DNA from: Methylobacterium tardum
GTDB lineage: Bacteria; Pseudomonadota; Alphaproteobacteria; Rhizobiales; Beijerinckiaceae
Assembly: GCF_023546765.1 (NCBI RefSeq)
Contig: NZ_CP097484.1
Span: forward strand, 5,628,501-5,692,500
Direction: 5' to 3'
Length of the DNA: 64,000 nucleotides
Below are positions 53,228 through 62,597 of this stretch, in pieces. A program made the translations under genes and the position numbers. The notes below the pieces were generated by a model. That model did no database searches, was not told the origin of the DNA, and saw only the letters and a program-made list of their open reading frames with translations. Position 1 is the first letter of the stretch; the number at the start of each line of letters is the position of its first letter.

Positions 53228-53443
53228 ATGGAAGGTCAATGGGAAACGATGGAGACGGCACCGTCCGAGGAGGGGAGCAGAGTTCTTCTCTTCGACGGCA
53301 CGTACCAGTTCGCAGGCGTTCTGACCCGGTACAACCATAAGCATACGGGAGAGTGGCGCCTATGGACCGGGGCTAAGCCGGCTCCGTGGGACGGCGGGAT
53401 CCCGACGCACTGGATGCCGCTGCCGGATGCTCCTTCGGGTTGA
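53228..53443 (+). CDS. Small DUF551-like protein
   Basis: The 71-residue protein reads METAPSEEGSRVLLFDGTYQ, then WRLWTGAKPAPWDGG and IPTHWMPLPDAP. This 'W..M.tAP..g..vLl...THWMPLP' pattern is that of small DUF551-type proteins often found in phages and accessory regions. Function unknown. Confidence 0.65.
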   Translation: MEGQWETMETAPSEEGSRVLLFDGTYQFAGVLTRYNHKHTGEWRLWTGAKPAPWDGGIPTHWMPLPDAPSG

Positions 53444-53622
53444 GGTCAGCCGCTTATCGAGCACGGCACTCCCGCCGCCTCACGGTGTCGGCTTTTCCGT
53501 TGCAGTGGCGCTCACAGTCGCCGAGCTGCCAGGGCCGCCGCTGCCCGGCCCTGTGACACCGGGCTGGGGACACATCGCGTGCTTCAGACCGTTCCCGATG
53601 CCCCACCCTATGAAAGGCCTTC

Positions 53623-53916
53623 ATGACCTCGCTTACCCTCGTTGCGGCCGTCGCAGCGATGATCGTCACGCCCGCCCTCGCTCAAGTCATCGAGACACCC
53701 TCCAGCACGACTGTGATCGTCCCGCGCGGCGCACCCGGCGTCGTCACCCACCAGCCGGGCTCGACCGGTGATCAAGGAGCCGCCACCTACTCGCCGACTG
53801 GTCGAGCTGCCGACGGCATCGCGGAGGACTCCGCCGCCGCCGGCAACGAAGACCAGCCTTCACGCGTCGGCTCGACGGGCAGCGGTGGCGCTGGCGGCAA
53901 CGGCGGTGGCGGCTAA
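53623..53916 (+). CDS. Exported low-complexity protein
   Basis: The 97-residue protein has a signal peptide (MTSLTLVAAVAAMIVTPALA) and a mature part rich in Gly, Ser, Ala and Thr ending in a Gly run. Likely disordered and periplasmic. No family. Confidence 0.6.
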   Translation: MTSLTLVAAVAAMIVTPALAQVIETPSSTTVIVPRGAPGVVTHQPGSTGDQGAATYSPTGRAADGIAEDSAAAGNEDQPSRVGSTGSGGAGGNGGGG

Positions 53917-54093
53917 ACGGCTTCGCGTCGGACTGAACGCCTCTCGGCGATTGTCCGAGCAAGCCCTCCCGTGCCCCGGCAGAGCAATCGCCGGGAGTCA
54001 CACACCAGCCCACAAGACGGCCAGCTTGCACTCCCCACTCAACCGATGGCGCATCGAGGGATATTCGACGCTACGGCCCTGAAAGGCACCCCT

Positions 54094-54450
54094 ATGCTGT
54101 TTCGATCCAAGACCCCACCGTCCCCTGGCAACTTGCATGTGGCAGAGCCGCCCGCCTCCGATCGGCCGACCACGGCCATGCTGAAAGCCGACATCGACAG
54201 CGGCGCGACAGGCGACAAGGTCGAGCACTACGACGTGGGCATGGCGCAGCTCGGCACCTGCGACGAGGCAGGCGGCACGCCGCCCTCACCTGAGCGGATC
54301 GCGCTGGCCAGGAAGACGGCGGCTGAGAACCGGCCGAGGCGGCCCGCCGGTTACCCGTATGCTCGGCAATCCTGGGTCATTCCGACCTATATCGGCTTCA
54401 TCGTATCGGCTGCCGTGATCGTCAGCGGGGCCATCTGGCTTACCCATTGA
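54094..54450 (+). CDS. Hypothetical protein with C-terminal membrane span
   Basis: From the ATG at 54094 the 118-residue protein is hydrophilic (TAMLKADIDSGATGDKVEHY), then has one C-terminal span (VIPTYIGFIVSAAVIVSGAI). This is a tail-anchored layout. The longer upstream frame is unlikely. No family recognised. Confidence 0.6.
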   Translation: MLFRSKTPPSPGNLHVAEPPASDRPTTAMLKADIDSGATGDKVEHYDVGMAQLGTCDEAGGTPPSPERIALARKTAAENRPRRPAGYPYARQSWVIPTYIGFIVSAAVIVSGAIWLTH

Positions 54451-54503
54451 CGATGCGCCTGCGGTGTTCGGATCCTCCGCCGCGCCGACCCTCACGCGGC
54501 TGC

Positions 54504-54947
54504 CTAGCAGCATCCCGGAAACACGGTCAGGTCGTCCGAACGTAACCCGTCCACGGCGCCGATGCCGGCCTGCGCGCACGCCTGGTCCATCGAGTTCGCG
54601 CCAGCCCCGCTGACCCCGCAAGCGCCGATCAGCGCACCGTCGCGGTAGATCGGCAGCCCGCCCTGTCGATGGTTCAGCGGCATCCCTTCTCCCGTAACGG
54701 TGGCAAACCCGCCTGACACCTCGTCGGGATTTGGCATGTAGTCGCTCGGGCGCCCGGTCGATGCCGAAGCGATGGCTTTGCCGATAGCTTGGCGGTTGGT
54801 GGTCGCGGCAGCGCCGTCCATCCTGTTGAGGGCGATGAAGCGGCCGTTCTCGTCGCACACGCAGGTGCTGACCTTTGCCGAATGGTCATGCGCATGGCTG
54901 AGGACCGCATCAACGATCTGTTTGGCCTCGGCAAGCGTGAGCGTCAT
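54504..54947 (-). CDS. GlcG/HbpS-family protein
   Basis: The start at 54947 is supported by GAGAGG upstream. The 147-residue protein matches the GlcG/HbpS family: LTLAEAKQIVDAVLSHAHDH, VCDENGRFIALNRMDG, and GGLPIYRDGALIGACGVSGA. Members bind haem or accompany glycolate and other oxidation genes; no such partner is near. The normal C-terminal 'D...A..G' is kept and a CC pair ends the chain. Confidence 0.85.
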   Translation of the reverse strand: MTLTLAEAKQIVDAVLSHAHDHSAKVSTCVCDENGRFIALNRMDGAAATTNRQAIGKAIASASTGRPSDYMPNPDEVSGGFATVTGEGMPLNHRQGGLPIYRDGALIGACGVSGAGANSMDQACAQAGIGAVDGLRSDDLTVFPGCC

Positions 54948-55033
54948 CGTTGCACCTCTCGGGCAAAACACAGTCCAGAAGGTTGCGTGCTGTCTGCTAC
55001 TGTGCTCCCAAGCACGAGTTTTCGCTCCGTGCT

Positions 55034-55480
55034 TCAAGTCTTCTTTTTGCCGAACGGCACATCAGTTGCGCGGTCGGCTTCTGTGTTCCAGTAAGGTTCC
55101 GTGTTAAAGTAGTGATGGACGTGTTCCTCCCACGCCGGATCAAACGTGGGATCGCTGGTAGTTTCAGGATAGATTGGCCCCGACCTGAGTTGCTCGTCCG
55201 TGCCGTTAATGTCGTAAGCGCCAAGTTCTGCGTTGTAGGTGAGAGCCTGCCAGGGAACGGCGCGTTCACCTGCAGGCTGGCTGCTCATGCCGGTCAGGCG
55301 CACAATAGCGTAGACTATCCTGCCCGACGGCTTATCGATCAGCAGCCTCTTGATGTATCCAATCGAAGCCGAGCCGCCCAGATGAACTTCTGTTCCCTCG
55401 ACTTTATCGCTTGCGATAAGATTGCTTGCTCTTGCGGCATCGCTTCGGGCGTCCGCGCCTAGGGTGTGGGGTTCCACCAT
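55034..55480 (-). CDS. PRC-barrel domain protein
   Basis: The 148-residue protein has the PRC-barrel core: LIASDKVEGTEVHL, IGYIKRLLIDKPSGRIVYAI, RAVPWQALTYNAELGAYDI. PRC-barrels serve in photosynthetic H subunits and RimM, and stand-alone bacterial copies are probably small-molecule or membrane-associated regulators. No membrane span. Confidence 0.85.
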   Translation of the reverse strand: MVEPHTLGADARSDAARASNLIASDKVEGTEVHLGGSASIGYIKRLLIDKPSGRIVYAIVRLTGMSSQPAGERAVPWQALTYNAELGAYDINGTDEQLRSGPIYPETTSDPTFDPAWEEHVHHYFNTEPYWNTEADRATDVPFGKKKT

Positions 55481-55863
55481 GGCTTATATGGCCTCCGGCA
55501 GGAAGACTCGTCCTACCAGGAGAATCCTGCTGCTGGGGGTGAGTTCCGGTGCTGTCAGGTGCCTCGACCGGTAGTGGGCCGACCGTCACCCCTCCTCGAT
55601 CCTACCCAAGCACCTGGATGAAGCTGGCCATATCGTTGAAACCGACGCATTCGATCGTCTGAAAATCAGACAGCCGGGTCAGCACACGCGTGCCTAGAAC
55701 CCTCGGAAGACCGCGATCAACAGCACGGTGAGGATAAAGGAAAGAAGGATCGAGCCAGCACAGCCGAGGCGATTGGAGAAAAAGAATAGCATTTCTATTA
55801 ATCATCCGGTATCGGACCCCGAAGCACTTTGACCGGCTCCCAGATCTTCGGGTGGAAAAGTGT
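55481..55863. other. Intergenic region, no supported gene
   Basis: About 380 bases; a minus-strand frame at 55602-55871 lacks family character and a good start. Confidence 0.35.
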
Positions 55864-56088
55864 TCAGGCACGCTCTAGTTCGTCTGCCAAATTCGAAAGG
55901 TAGCTCAGGATACGGTCGCCGGCCGGGCCATCTAAGCACTGAATTTCTATGGTGACGGCCTGAGTTCTTCCCTTGGAAAGCCGCAGGATAGCTTCCGCGG
56001 CCTCCCCTGCTTTTCGTTCAGTGTCAGACTCAATTTTGACCGTGCACTCCGGCGCACTGATCACGATGCGACAGAAAACGTGTTCCAT
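55864..56088 (-). CDS. Small hypothetical protein
   Basis: From the ATG at 56088 the 74-residue protein has a regular beta-alpha-beta pattern (CRIVISAPECTVKIESDTER, then AVTIEIQCLDG, then a final helix). The open frame upstream is not convincing. No family recognised. Confidence 0.5.
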   Translation of the reverse strand: MEHVFCRIVISAPECTVKIESDTERKAGEAAEAILRLSKGRTQAVTIEIQCLDGPAGDRILSYLSNLADELERA

Positions 56089-56238
56089 GAGGAACAAACG
56101 TTCTCGAACGGCTCCGGTTCGCCTGCCCGCCAGCGACGCAGGCACTCTCAGTACCGTGTTGCCTGATGACACTCGGGTCGATGCCCGACTGAGGTCGGGG
56201 ACCTTCGTGATGCGAGTGTTGCCCCGCTCAGAGCAAAC

Positions 56239-56649
56239 CTACGTTCTGGCCAATTGGGAACCAGTGCTGTCCAGAGTGCGGGGCTTCCCGTCCTCATCTA
56301 GTGCGACGTAGGTGAATACGCCTTCGGTAACCTTCTCCGGGTTAGTCCCTGATCGGTCCCGAACCCAAGTCTCGATCTTGACCGCCAAGGAGGTGTCGCC
56401 CTGCTCCTTGAGAGTGCAATAAACGCTGACCTCATCGCCGACCGAGACTGGCCTGAGGAAACGCATGGCATCAATACTGACCGTAACGAAACGACCTTTA
56501 GCACGCTGAGCTACGAAGGTGCCTCCGGCCAGATCCATTTGAGAGACGGTCCAACCTCCGAAAATGGCGCCGCTTGCGTTGGTGTCGCGTGGCATCGCCA
56601 CCGTCCGTAGGTGTGGACCTCCGGGGATGTTCGGGATCTCATCCGCCAT
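56239..56649 (-). CDS. Acyl-CoA thioesterase, YciA-type hotdog fold
   Basis: The 136-residue protein has the hotdog signature: TVAMPRDTNASGAIFGGWTV, SQMDLAGGTFVAQRAKGRFV and VSVGDEVSVYCTLKEQGDTS. These correspond to the YciA/BFIT group that hydrolyses acyl-CoA to free CoA. The Asn-Gly-Asp context of the family is present. Cytosolic, single gene. Confidence 0.88.
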   Translation of the reverse strand: MADEIPNIPGGPHLRTVAMPRDTNASGAIFGGWTVSQMDLAGGTFVAQRAKGRFVTVSIDAMRFLRPVSVGDEVSVYCTLKEQGDTSLAVKIETWVRDRSGTNPEKVTEGVFTYVALDEDGKPRTLDSTGSQLART

Positions 56650-56752
56650 CTCAGCCCTATTCCGTCCTACCGTGCCATCCAGGAGCCCCCCTAAGCAGGC
56701 GGTGAGCCCTAGAGAAGCGAACAGGTTTAACCGGGTCTTGGTTCGCGAAGGT

Positions 56753-56932
56753 TCATGCCCGGTGTGCGATCCAGCTACCGCTGCAGGTCAGCAAGCTCCC
56801 GTCCTGCGTCCGCCACGTGCCACGTCCGACCTCAATCTCTGGCACGGAGACCGGATTGCCTGCCGCCCAGGCCAGCGGAGCGCTAGTGAGCAACGTCAGG
56901 ACCGCGGCGGAAAACGTTTCTCGACGCATCAT
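56753..56932 (-). CDS. Tiny exported protein
   Basis: The ATG at 56932 (or 56929) opens a 59-residue frame with a clear signal peptide (RRETFSAAVLTLLTSAPLAW, A-A) and a short mature part with one Cys (GRGTWRTQDGSLLTCSGSW). No family recognised. Confidence 0.45.
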   Translation of the reverse strand: MMRRETFSAAVLTLLTSAPLAWAAGNPVSVPEIEVGRGTWRTQDGSLLTCSGSWIAHRA

Positions 56933-57053
56933 GTGAACCGCTGTCGTGTCCTCCACAATGAACCTACGTAACGCGGCTTTCGGAACGAGGCCGCCACCCG
57001 GCGCGGCTGGGAACTTCAAAAGGATCGAGTCAGCTCGTCCTACTTGAGGCGGC

Positions 57054-57446
57054 TTACGGAGCGTTCCGTGATGTTGCGACAAGCTCGGCCATGGCACGCA
57101 CCAGCTCGGCCTCAAGGAACGGCTTATTCAGTCGCGGTCGGCGGCCGTGGACCGAGGTGTCGGCCAGCCCCGCGTCAGCCGTGGCGAACAGATATGGCAC
57201 GGCCAGGATGTCGAGCTTGTCGGCCACTGGATAAGCGCTGTCGCCGTAGCCTAGGTCGACGTCGAGCACCGCAGCGTCGGGGCAGCACGTCTCGATCAGG
57301 TCAAGGGCCTGATCCACGCTCGGCACCGGGCCGAGCACCTCGCAGCCGGCCACCTGCAGCCAGCGCTTCACCTGCATGGCAATCAGGTACTCGTCCTCAA
57401 CCACCAGAACACGACGGCCAACGAGCGGCCCTGCTGCTTCGGGCAT
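57054..57446 (-). CDS. Response regulator, partner of the adjacent HWE kinase
   Basis: The start at 57446 follows a GAGAGG site. The 130-residue receiver has acidic residues in RVLVVEDEYLIAMQ, the phospho-acceptor Asp in DAAVLDVDLGYGDS and a Lys in RLNKPFLEAEL. There is no output domain, typical for receivers encoded with HWE kinases. A longer frame starts at 57512, only 3 nt after the kinase stop. The gene order implies the kinase phosphorylates this protein. Confidence 0.88.
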   Translation of the reverse strand: MPEAAGPLVGRRVLVVEDEYLIAMQVKRWLQVAGCEVLGPVPSVDQALDLIETCCPDAAVLDVDLGYGDSAYPVADKLDILAVPYLFATADAGLADTSVHGRRPRLNKPFLEAELVRAMAELVATSRNAP

Positions 57447-57515
57447 AGAGCCTCTCAGCGCCTGCCACAGACCGTTCACCTTTGCAGATCGCGCGGGGCG
57501 CCGCTCCCACACACA

Positions 57516-59399
57516 TCAGGTAAGTGGCAGTTCTATCTGGCAGCGCACGCCGTCCTCGCCGAGCACGTACTCGGTCCTGGCGCGCAATGCATAGGTGAGC
57601 GCGTTCTCGATCAGCTCGCGCCCGTAGCCGCGCCGCGTCACCGTCGCGTGCTGGATCGGCACGCCGCTCTCGATCCAGTTCAGGAGCAGCCTGCGACGGT
57701 CGCGCTGGTCGCGGGTCAGGGCCCAGGTGACCGACAGCCGGCCCGTGTCCCGTTTCAGCGCGCCGTACTTCACCGCGTTCGTGGATAATTCGTGCAAAGC
57801 CAGGGCGAAGTTCTGCACCTGTCGCGCCGTGAGGTGCACCGTCGGACCGGCCACGACCACCTTCGGCGGCGCGGCGGAAACGTGCGCAGCCAGCTCCAGG
57901 CGCACCAGCGCGCCGAGCTCGACCGTGTCGCTGCCGAACTGGCTGAGCAACCCATGCGCGCGGCCGAGCGCCCCGAGCCGGATCTCGAAATCGGCCATGG
58001 AGCCGCCCTGGCTCAGCGTCTGGTTCGCCACCGAGGTGATCACGCCGAGCAGATTACGCGAGCGATGCTGCAGCTCGTTGACGAGCGTCTCCAAGCGCAG
58101 GCCGGTCCGCTTCTCTTCGGTGATGTCCGAGTAGATGCCGCCAATGCGTTGCACCCGGCCCGCCGCATCGACCAGGGGGAAGTCCGTCGCACTGATCCAG
58201 CGCTCTTCACCATCGTTCGGGCGGCGGATGCGGAACTCATGTTGGATCGGCTCGCCGGACCGCACGCTGCGGAGCGCGTCCATGACCCGGCCTCGGTCAT
58301 CCGCGAGGATCAACTTGGCCCAGGCCTTCAGGTCGTGGCCAGCCAGCACCTGCTCCGACGGTATACCGTAGAGCCGCTCGAAGGCGGGGCTGACATACTC
58401 GAACCGCAGCGTTTCGGCGTTCCTGACCCACACCACCGATGAGGCGGCTTCCGCAAATTGCCGGAACCGCGCCTCGCTCTCCTGCAAGGCCTCGTCCGCG
58501 ATCCGACGCTCAGTGACGTTCTGGCCGATCTTCAGGAAGCCGCACACCTGCGTGCCCTCGTCACGCAGGGTCGTCACCGAGCCCTCGATGAACACGCGTG
58601 AGCCGTCCTTGTGGAGGTGCCAGCGCACGTCCGGCGCCGAGCCCTCGCGCCGTGCGGTCTCGATCTCCTTCGCATCCTCGCCCGCCTTCCGATCCTCCGG
58701 CGTGAACAGGATACTGCTGGGTTGACCAACCGCCTCTCCGGGTGTCCAGCCGAACACGGACGCGGCGCCCGGCAGCCAGTCGGTGATGCGATCCTCGGAG
58801 TCCGTGATGAAGATCGCGTAATCCAGCGCCCCCTCGGCGACCAACCGGAAGCGGTCCTCGCTCGCGCGCAGGTCACGTACTTTGTGCAGCCGGTCGATCA
58901 CCGGGCCCAAGAGGATGGTGTAGGTGCGCAGGAATTCCGTGTCCTCATCGGTGAAATCCCGCGCCTCGGTCGCGTCCACTTGGAGCAGGCCGTAGGGTTT
59001 CCTGCCGGGCAGGAAGATGGGTGCGTTCGCGAGTGCGACCACGCCGGCCGCCTTCATGAAGGCGGGGACCTCGAAGCGCTTCTCCGCGCGGATGTCCTGC
59101 GAGATGACGGGCACGGCTTGCGCGATAGCGAACGTCTCGGAGGAGTGTTCGCTCATTGGCAGACGCACATGGCCAACCACGTCCGGGTTCCAGCCGACAC
59201 CGGCGCGCACGAAGAGGCACCGGCCTGCGTTCTGGATTTCCAGGATCTTGGCGCGGCCTGTGCCGAGCACGTCGGCGACGAGCCTACAGGCCTCGTTGAG
59301 CACGGTGTCGAGGTCCTGGCATTCCAGAGCGAACTCACCGAAGTCGGCCAGCACCTGCTGGCGCTTACGCCTGTCCTCGTTGCGCACGTGCTCGGCCAT
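57516..59399 (-). CDS. GAF-PAS-PAS HWE-family histidine kinase
   Basis: The 627-residue protein starts with a GAF-type domain (about 10-155), then two PAS/PAC domains (about 165-300, RLVAEGALDYAIFITDSEDR; 305-430, FRQFAEAASSVVWVRNAETL). The HWE transmitter has phospho-acceptor His445 in ELQHRSRNLLGVITSVANQT, an N-box HELSTNAVKYGAL and the WIE motif at 575-577 that defines the HWE family. No membrane span, so a cytosolic sensor of light, redox or a ligand; a Cys for flavin was not identified. The gene ends 3 nt before an alternative start of the next gene, a response regulator. Confidence 0.92.
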   Translation of the reverse strand: MAEHVRNEDRRKRQQVLADFGEFALECQDLDTVLNEACRLVADVLGTGRAKILEIQNAGRCLFVRAGVGWNPDVVGHVRLPMSEHSSETFAIAQAVPVISQDIRAEKRFEVPAFMKAAGVVALANAPIFLPGRKPYGLLQVDATEARDFTDEDTEFLRTYTILLGPVIDRLHKVRDLRASEDRFRLVAEGALDYAIFITDSEDRITDWLPGAASVFGWTPGEAVGQPSSILFTPEDRKAGEDAKEIETARREGSAPDVRWHLHKDGSRVFIEGSVTTLRDEGTQVCGFLKIGQNVTERRIADEALQESEARFRQFAEAASSVVWVRNAETLRFEYVSPAFERLYGIPSEQVLAGHDLKAWAKLILADDRGRVMDALRSVRSGEPIQHEFRIRRPNDGEERWISATDFPLVDAAGRVQRIGGIYSDITEEKRTGLRLETLVNELQHRSRNLLGVITSVANQTLSQGGSMADFEIRLGALGRAHGLLSQFGSDTVELGALVRLELAAHVSAAPPKVVVAGPTVHLTARQVQNFALALHELSTNAVKYGALKRDTGRLSVTWALTRDQRDRRRLLLNWIESGVPIQHATVTRRGYGRELIENALTYALRARTEYVLGEDGVRCQIELPLT

Positions 59400-60005
59400 C
59401 GTGCTCTCCCCGGCGCTGAGTAGGCACTCCTCGTCGGCGAGGAACCAAGGCTCAGACCCTGCGGAGGGTCTCAGTGTTTCAGGAAACGCGCAATCTCGAC
59501 GCCGCTGGCTGAGATCCGCCGAACGTCTGCTCCTGTCTGGATGCGGACCTCAGCTTGCATCCGGCGCGACTCGAAGATCTGCCTTGGGTCTGGCCCTCGG
59601 CAATACGGCTTGCGAGGAGCGATTGGACGTCTCAGCCGAACGGGCGCAGGGTGTTGGAATCACCAGCCGGTTCTTGAACCCGTAGGCGCTGGTGGCTGAG
59701 AGTGACGTGTGCTCCCGCCTGCATCGCGCGGAGCACCGGTATGGGGCCCCACTTGCGGCCGATCTCTCCTGAGAAGCTTGAGAGAGCTTTCGCCAGGATG
59801 GCTCGGCGGGCAGCGGTTGCCGAGTACGATCGCGGGATGATCCGAAACGCCGGGCAGCTAATCCAGCGCTCGCGCGAACTGCTAGAGGCAACCAAGCATC
59901 AGGTTCGCCCACCAAGTTCGTCGGCGCCTTATTCGGAACAGGCGGCCGCCCGGAGTTCGCCTCACGGCGCTGGCCGACAATGCCGCAGTCTTTCGGAGTG
60001 GTTGA
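59400..60005. other. Intergenic region, no supported gene
   Basis: About 600 bases with weak frames only. A plus-strand helix-like frame (MIRNAGQLIQRSRELLEATK, at about 59837) may be part of a small protein but lacks a convincing start and end. Confidence 0.35.
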
Positions 60006-60110
60006 GTGTCTGATCGGGTCGTGATCAGCCTTTTCATCGGCACTGCCGGAGTGTTGGGCATCTTCACAGCAGTCGGCGCTGCGTGGATGTTTGATCGCAT
60101 ATTAGGATGA
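60006..60110 (+). CDS. Tiny membrane protein (34 residues)
   Basis: A GTG at 60006 opens MSDRVVISLFIGTAGVLGIF followed by TAVGAAWMFDRIL, one membrane span. No strong ribosome site is visible. Plausible small membrane protein, low support. Confidence 0.35.
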   Translation: MSDRVVISLFIGTAGVLGIFTAVGAAWMFDRILG

Positions 60111-60439
60111 CCCTGCCATTGCCGCACAGTAGGCGATCGCCGAGTTGCGAGGCCGCTCAGCAGGAGGTCCAGGGCCGGAGCAAGCGCGTGAACTGAACGC
60201 TGGCGTTCTGTCGCGCCGGTCAATCCAACTCCAGGCTGGTGGTGGTCATCCCGGCATGTCAGGTCTTTGAAATGCCCAGCCCCGACACTCAGACCTGTGA
60301 AGTGAAGATCGGGGGCGCTTGGTGCGCCGTCAGCCTGGATGAGGCAGCGGCTCACTTACACCATGGCCGTGAAGCGCGGCCCCGCCTGCCATGGGCGAGT
60401 GTGGCCTGACCGGTATTTTGGACCGAGCCGATTGAGAGG
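60111..60439. other. Intergenic region, no supported gene
   Basis: About 330 bases between the tiny frame and the IS3 remnant; nothing recognisable. Confidence 0.35.
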
Positions 60440-60690
60440 TTACTGCATGGTGGGGGCCATGGGTAGACGGAAGGCCAGATCCGGGACGGTGACGGGTGCG
60501 GGCGGCCGGGAGCCCAGGGACGAGTGCGGCCGGACGCGGTTGTCGGTGTTCTGCCCGAGGGCGATCACGGCCTGGGCTCCCTTGAGCGAGTAGAAGATCT
60601 CTTGGCGGAGGCACTCGTCGCGCAGCTTGCCATTGAAGCTCTCGCAAGACCCGTTCTCCCATGGCGAGCCCGGCGCGATGTACTGGATTG
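60440..60690 (-). pseudogene. IS3-family transposase OrfB, C-terminal fragment
   Basis: The minus strand reads [20 protein letters not shown], then [20 protein letters not shown] and [12 protein letters not shown], the last part of an IS3-type integrase with the catalytic Glu region ([15 protein letters not shown]). Upstream DDE parts are missing, so it is a remnant. Confidence 0.85.
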
Positions 60691-60785
60691 CGAGCCAGCT
60701 TTGGCGATCCGCCTGCGCAGTGACTTCGAGATCATCTGCGGAAGTGGTCAGCTGACCTTTGCGCGTCCTTAGATCTGCCCCCTGA

Positions 60786-61082
60786 TCAAGCGGCCTTCGG
60801 CTGGCCAACACTGGTAGCCTGAGGCATGCCGGCATGGATGTTCTGTTCCCTGGATGCCGCATCCTCTTCGGCCGCACCTGGGTGGTCGCGCATCTCTGCC
60901 CAGTGAGCTGCGGCTGACATTCCCCCGACGTAGCCGATACCGGCAATCACCCGCATCCATAGGCCGACGTACGTGGAGAAGCCGGCCAATTCGCAAAGAA
61001 CTATGAGGGCGACAAACGTTAAGGTGATGGCGAGCGCGAGGCCGCCAGGACCAACAGCGAGCTTGCGCAAAGGACGTCTCAC
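60786..61082 (-). CDS. Small two-span membrane protein
   Basis: The 98-residue protein has a basic start, one or two spans ([20 protein letters not shown] and [19 protein letters not shown]) and a hydrophilic tail. A decayed copy lies at about 31730-31980. No family recognised; the presence of a homologous relic shows that it is a real, repeated gene in this genome. Confidence 0.6.
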   Translation of the reverse strand: MRRPLRKLAVGPGGLALAITLTFVALIVLCELAGFSTYVGLWMRVIAGIGYVGGMSAAAHWAEMRDHPGAAEEDAASREQNIHAGMPQATSVGQPKAA

Positions 61083-61179
61083 TCTCCAGAGCTGGTCCTT
61101 AGGTTCAAGTCCAGCTTGGCGGCAGCAGTTCTGTTTGGTATCGCACGGGAGTTTGCTGGGCAGGGTGCCGGAGGACGTG

Positions 61180-61210
61180 AAAAAGCCCGCCGCGGCGAAC
61201 CGAGCGGGCT
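61180..61210 (-). terminator. Rho-independent-like terminator, minus direction
   Basis: AGCCCGC (61184-61190) and GCGGGCT (61204-61210) form a perfect 7-bp stem. Read on the minus strand the stem is followed by TTTTT-C, a typical intrinsic terminator. It lies upstream of the 60786 gene, so it would stop transcription entering from the right. Confidence 0.65.
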
Positions 61211-61652
61211 GAAGGTGGTCTGTTTCCGTGAACGCTAACTCGTAGACCGGCCAGCGGGTGATCGGTTCCCGGAGGGGCGCCGCCTGACCGCCTCCGGCTG
61301 AAGATCTCTGATGCTCGCAGGCGCGCCCGGAAATGGGATCTGAGGCGCGATCAGGCCGCCCATCCTGGACCCCAGTTCCAACGCGGGCCGAGGGTGCTCA
61401 CCATCTGGCGCCTCATCCAGATCGGGCGGCCGCCCGGCCTTCGTTTAGGAGCGCTCTGCCTACGGTGCCGAAGCGTCTCCGAGGGGTTGGGTGTCAGACC
61501 GAGTCGCTGAGCGAGATGCGATGGCGCGACCGCCCAATAGGCAGCCTGACCAATCTCCGCTCCGAGAATAGACCTTTACTGGTGCGGCAGATGTTGGTGG
61601 CGCTGGCGATCAAGCTGCGAAGGTCCAGACGCTGCCGGGCCTCGATGGGCAT
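61211..61652. other. Intergenic region, no supported gene
   Basis: About 440 bases. The frame of the next gene is open back to a stop at 61569 with coding-like sequence (QAAKVQTLPGLDGH), so part of it may be a truncated 5' end of that gene. Confidence 0.35.
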
Positions 61653-61853
61653 GTGGCGCGTGAGTTGGTCCGGGGCCTCGTGGAGTCAGCCATCGCCAAA
61701 GGCGTTGATCCAGCCGCGCGCCTTCAGCAGTTTCGCACGCTTCAGCAGGCCGCAATTGCGATGTCGCAAAACCCCGCTGCTGCCCAAACGGCCGAGCGGC
61801 TCGTCTGTGCAATCGACCTCATTCTGCAAGAGCTGACTACAGTGAAGTCGTAG
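61653..61853 (+). CDS. Small helical hypothetical protein, possibly truncated
   Basis: A GTG at 61653 gives 66 residues, all helical (ARELVRGLVESAIAKGVDPA, then RLQQFRTLQQAAIAMSQNPA). The frame continues 28 codons upstream to a stop without an ATG, so the 5' end may be lost. No family recognised. Confidence 0.4.
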   Translation: MARELVRGLVESAIAKGVDPAARLQQFRTLQQAAIAMSQNPAAAQTAERLVCAIDLILQELTTVKS

Positions 61854-61917
61854 GCCAACCGGGTTAGCTGCGCGGCCGCACGCCGATTACGTCTGTGCCG
61901 GACTTGCCAGACGGTCG

Positions 61918-62130
61918 TCAGCGCCTGGGACGCCCGCCATCGGTTCCCGGCTTCAGCGCCCGCTCGACCGCCTCCATCGCACTCTCATGCGCCTTCGCCT
62001 CGCTGCGATGCGGGCGGTCGGAGCGCTCGCTCAGCTTGCCACTTTTGCGGATCGCCCACTGGAAATGCCCCTCGGGCTTGGTCATAGGCGAGACCTCGAT
62101 GGAGTAGGGGTGCGGAACGTCGTCAGCCAT
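61918..62130 (-). CDS. Small conserved hypothetical protein
   Basis: From the Met at 62130 (or 62145) the 70-residue protein reads MADDVPHPYSIEVSPMTKPE, then GHFQWAIRKSGKLSERSDRP, HRSEAKAHESAMEAVERAL. I recognise this as a small conserved type of Methylobacterium and relatives; function unknown. Confidence 0.65.
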   Translation of the reverse strand: MADDVPHPYSIEVSPMTKPEGHFQWAIRKSGKLSERSDRPHRSEAKAHESAMEAVERALKPGTDGGRPRR

Positions 62131-62207
62131 CTGCGCGCTATCCATGTCACATGCGATGACGCCGCAACGGATGCGGCGCCATCAAGCTCCAAGCGGCCCG
62201 TTACGGC

Positions 62208-62417
62208 TTAGGCTGCCTTCAGATTGGCCGCGCTCTCCTTGCCGGAGCGGCGGTCGGCCTCGACGTCGTAGGAGATCTTCTGCCCCTCGTTCAGGCCGCG
62301 CATGCCGGCGCGCTCCACGGCGGAGATGTGCACGAACACGTCCTTACCGCCGTCATCGGGCTGGATGAAGCCGTAGCCCTTCGTCTCGTTGAACCACTTC
62401 ACAGTGCCGGTAGCCAT
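62208..62417 (-). CDS. cspA: Cold-shock protein CspA family
   Basis: From the ATG at 62417 the 69-residue protein has the full cold-shock domain: [20 protein letters not shown] (RNP1 KGYGFI), then [14 protein letters not shown] (RNP2 VFVHI). It binds single-stranded RNA/DNA as a chaperone. The much longer open frame upstream is not conserved. A stem (GCCGCA...TGCGGC) at about 62161-62178 could be a terminator. Confidence 0.93.
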   Translation of the reverse strand: MATGTVKWFNETKGYGFIQPDDGGKDVFVHISAVERAGMRGLNEGQKISYDVEADRRSGKESAANLKAA

Positions 62418-62597
62418 TTCGGTATCCTGGTGGTCTTTGTCGTCGTCGGCTCGCCAAGATGGCGTGCCATGAAGCCCGAAACGGCTGCGTCGGCCATCCG
62501 TTCCCTGGGGCTCGGCAGGCCGGATGGTGCACTGCCAGCCAGCATGCGTCACTCTGCTGGTCTGGTGCAGCCGAGCTTGCCAGCATAGCAGCTCGGC

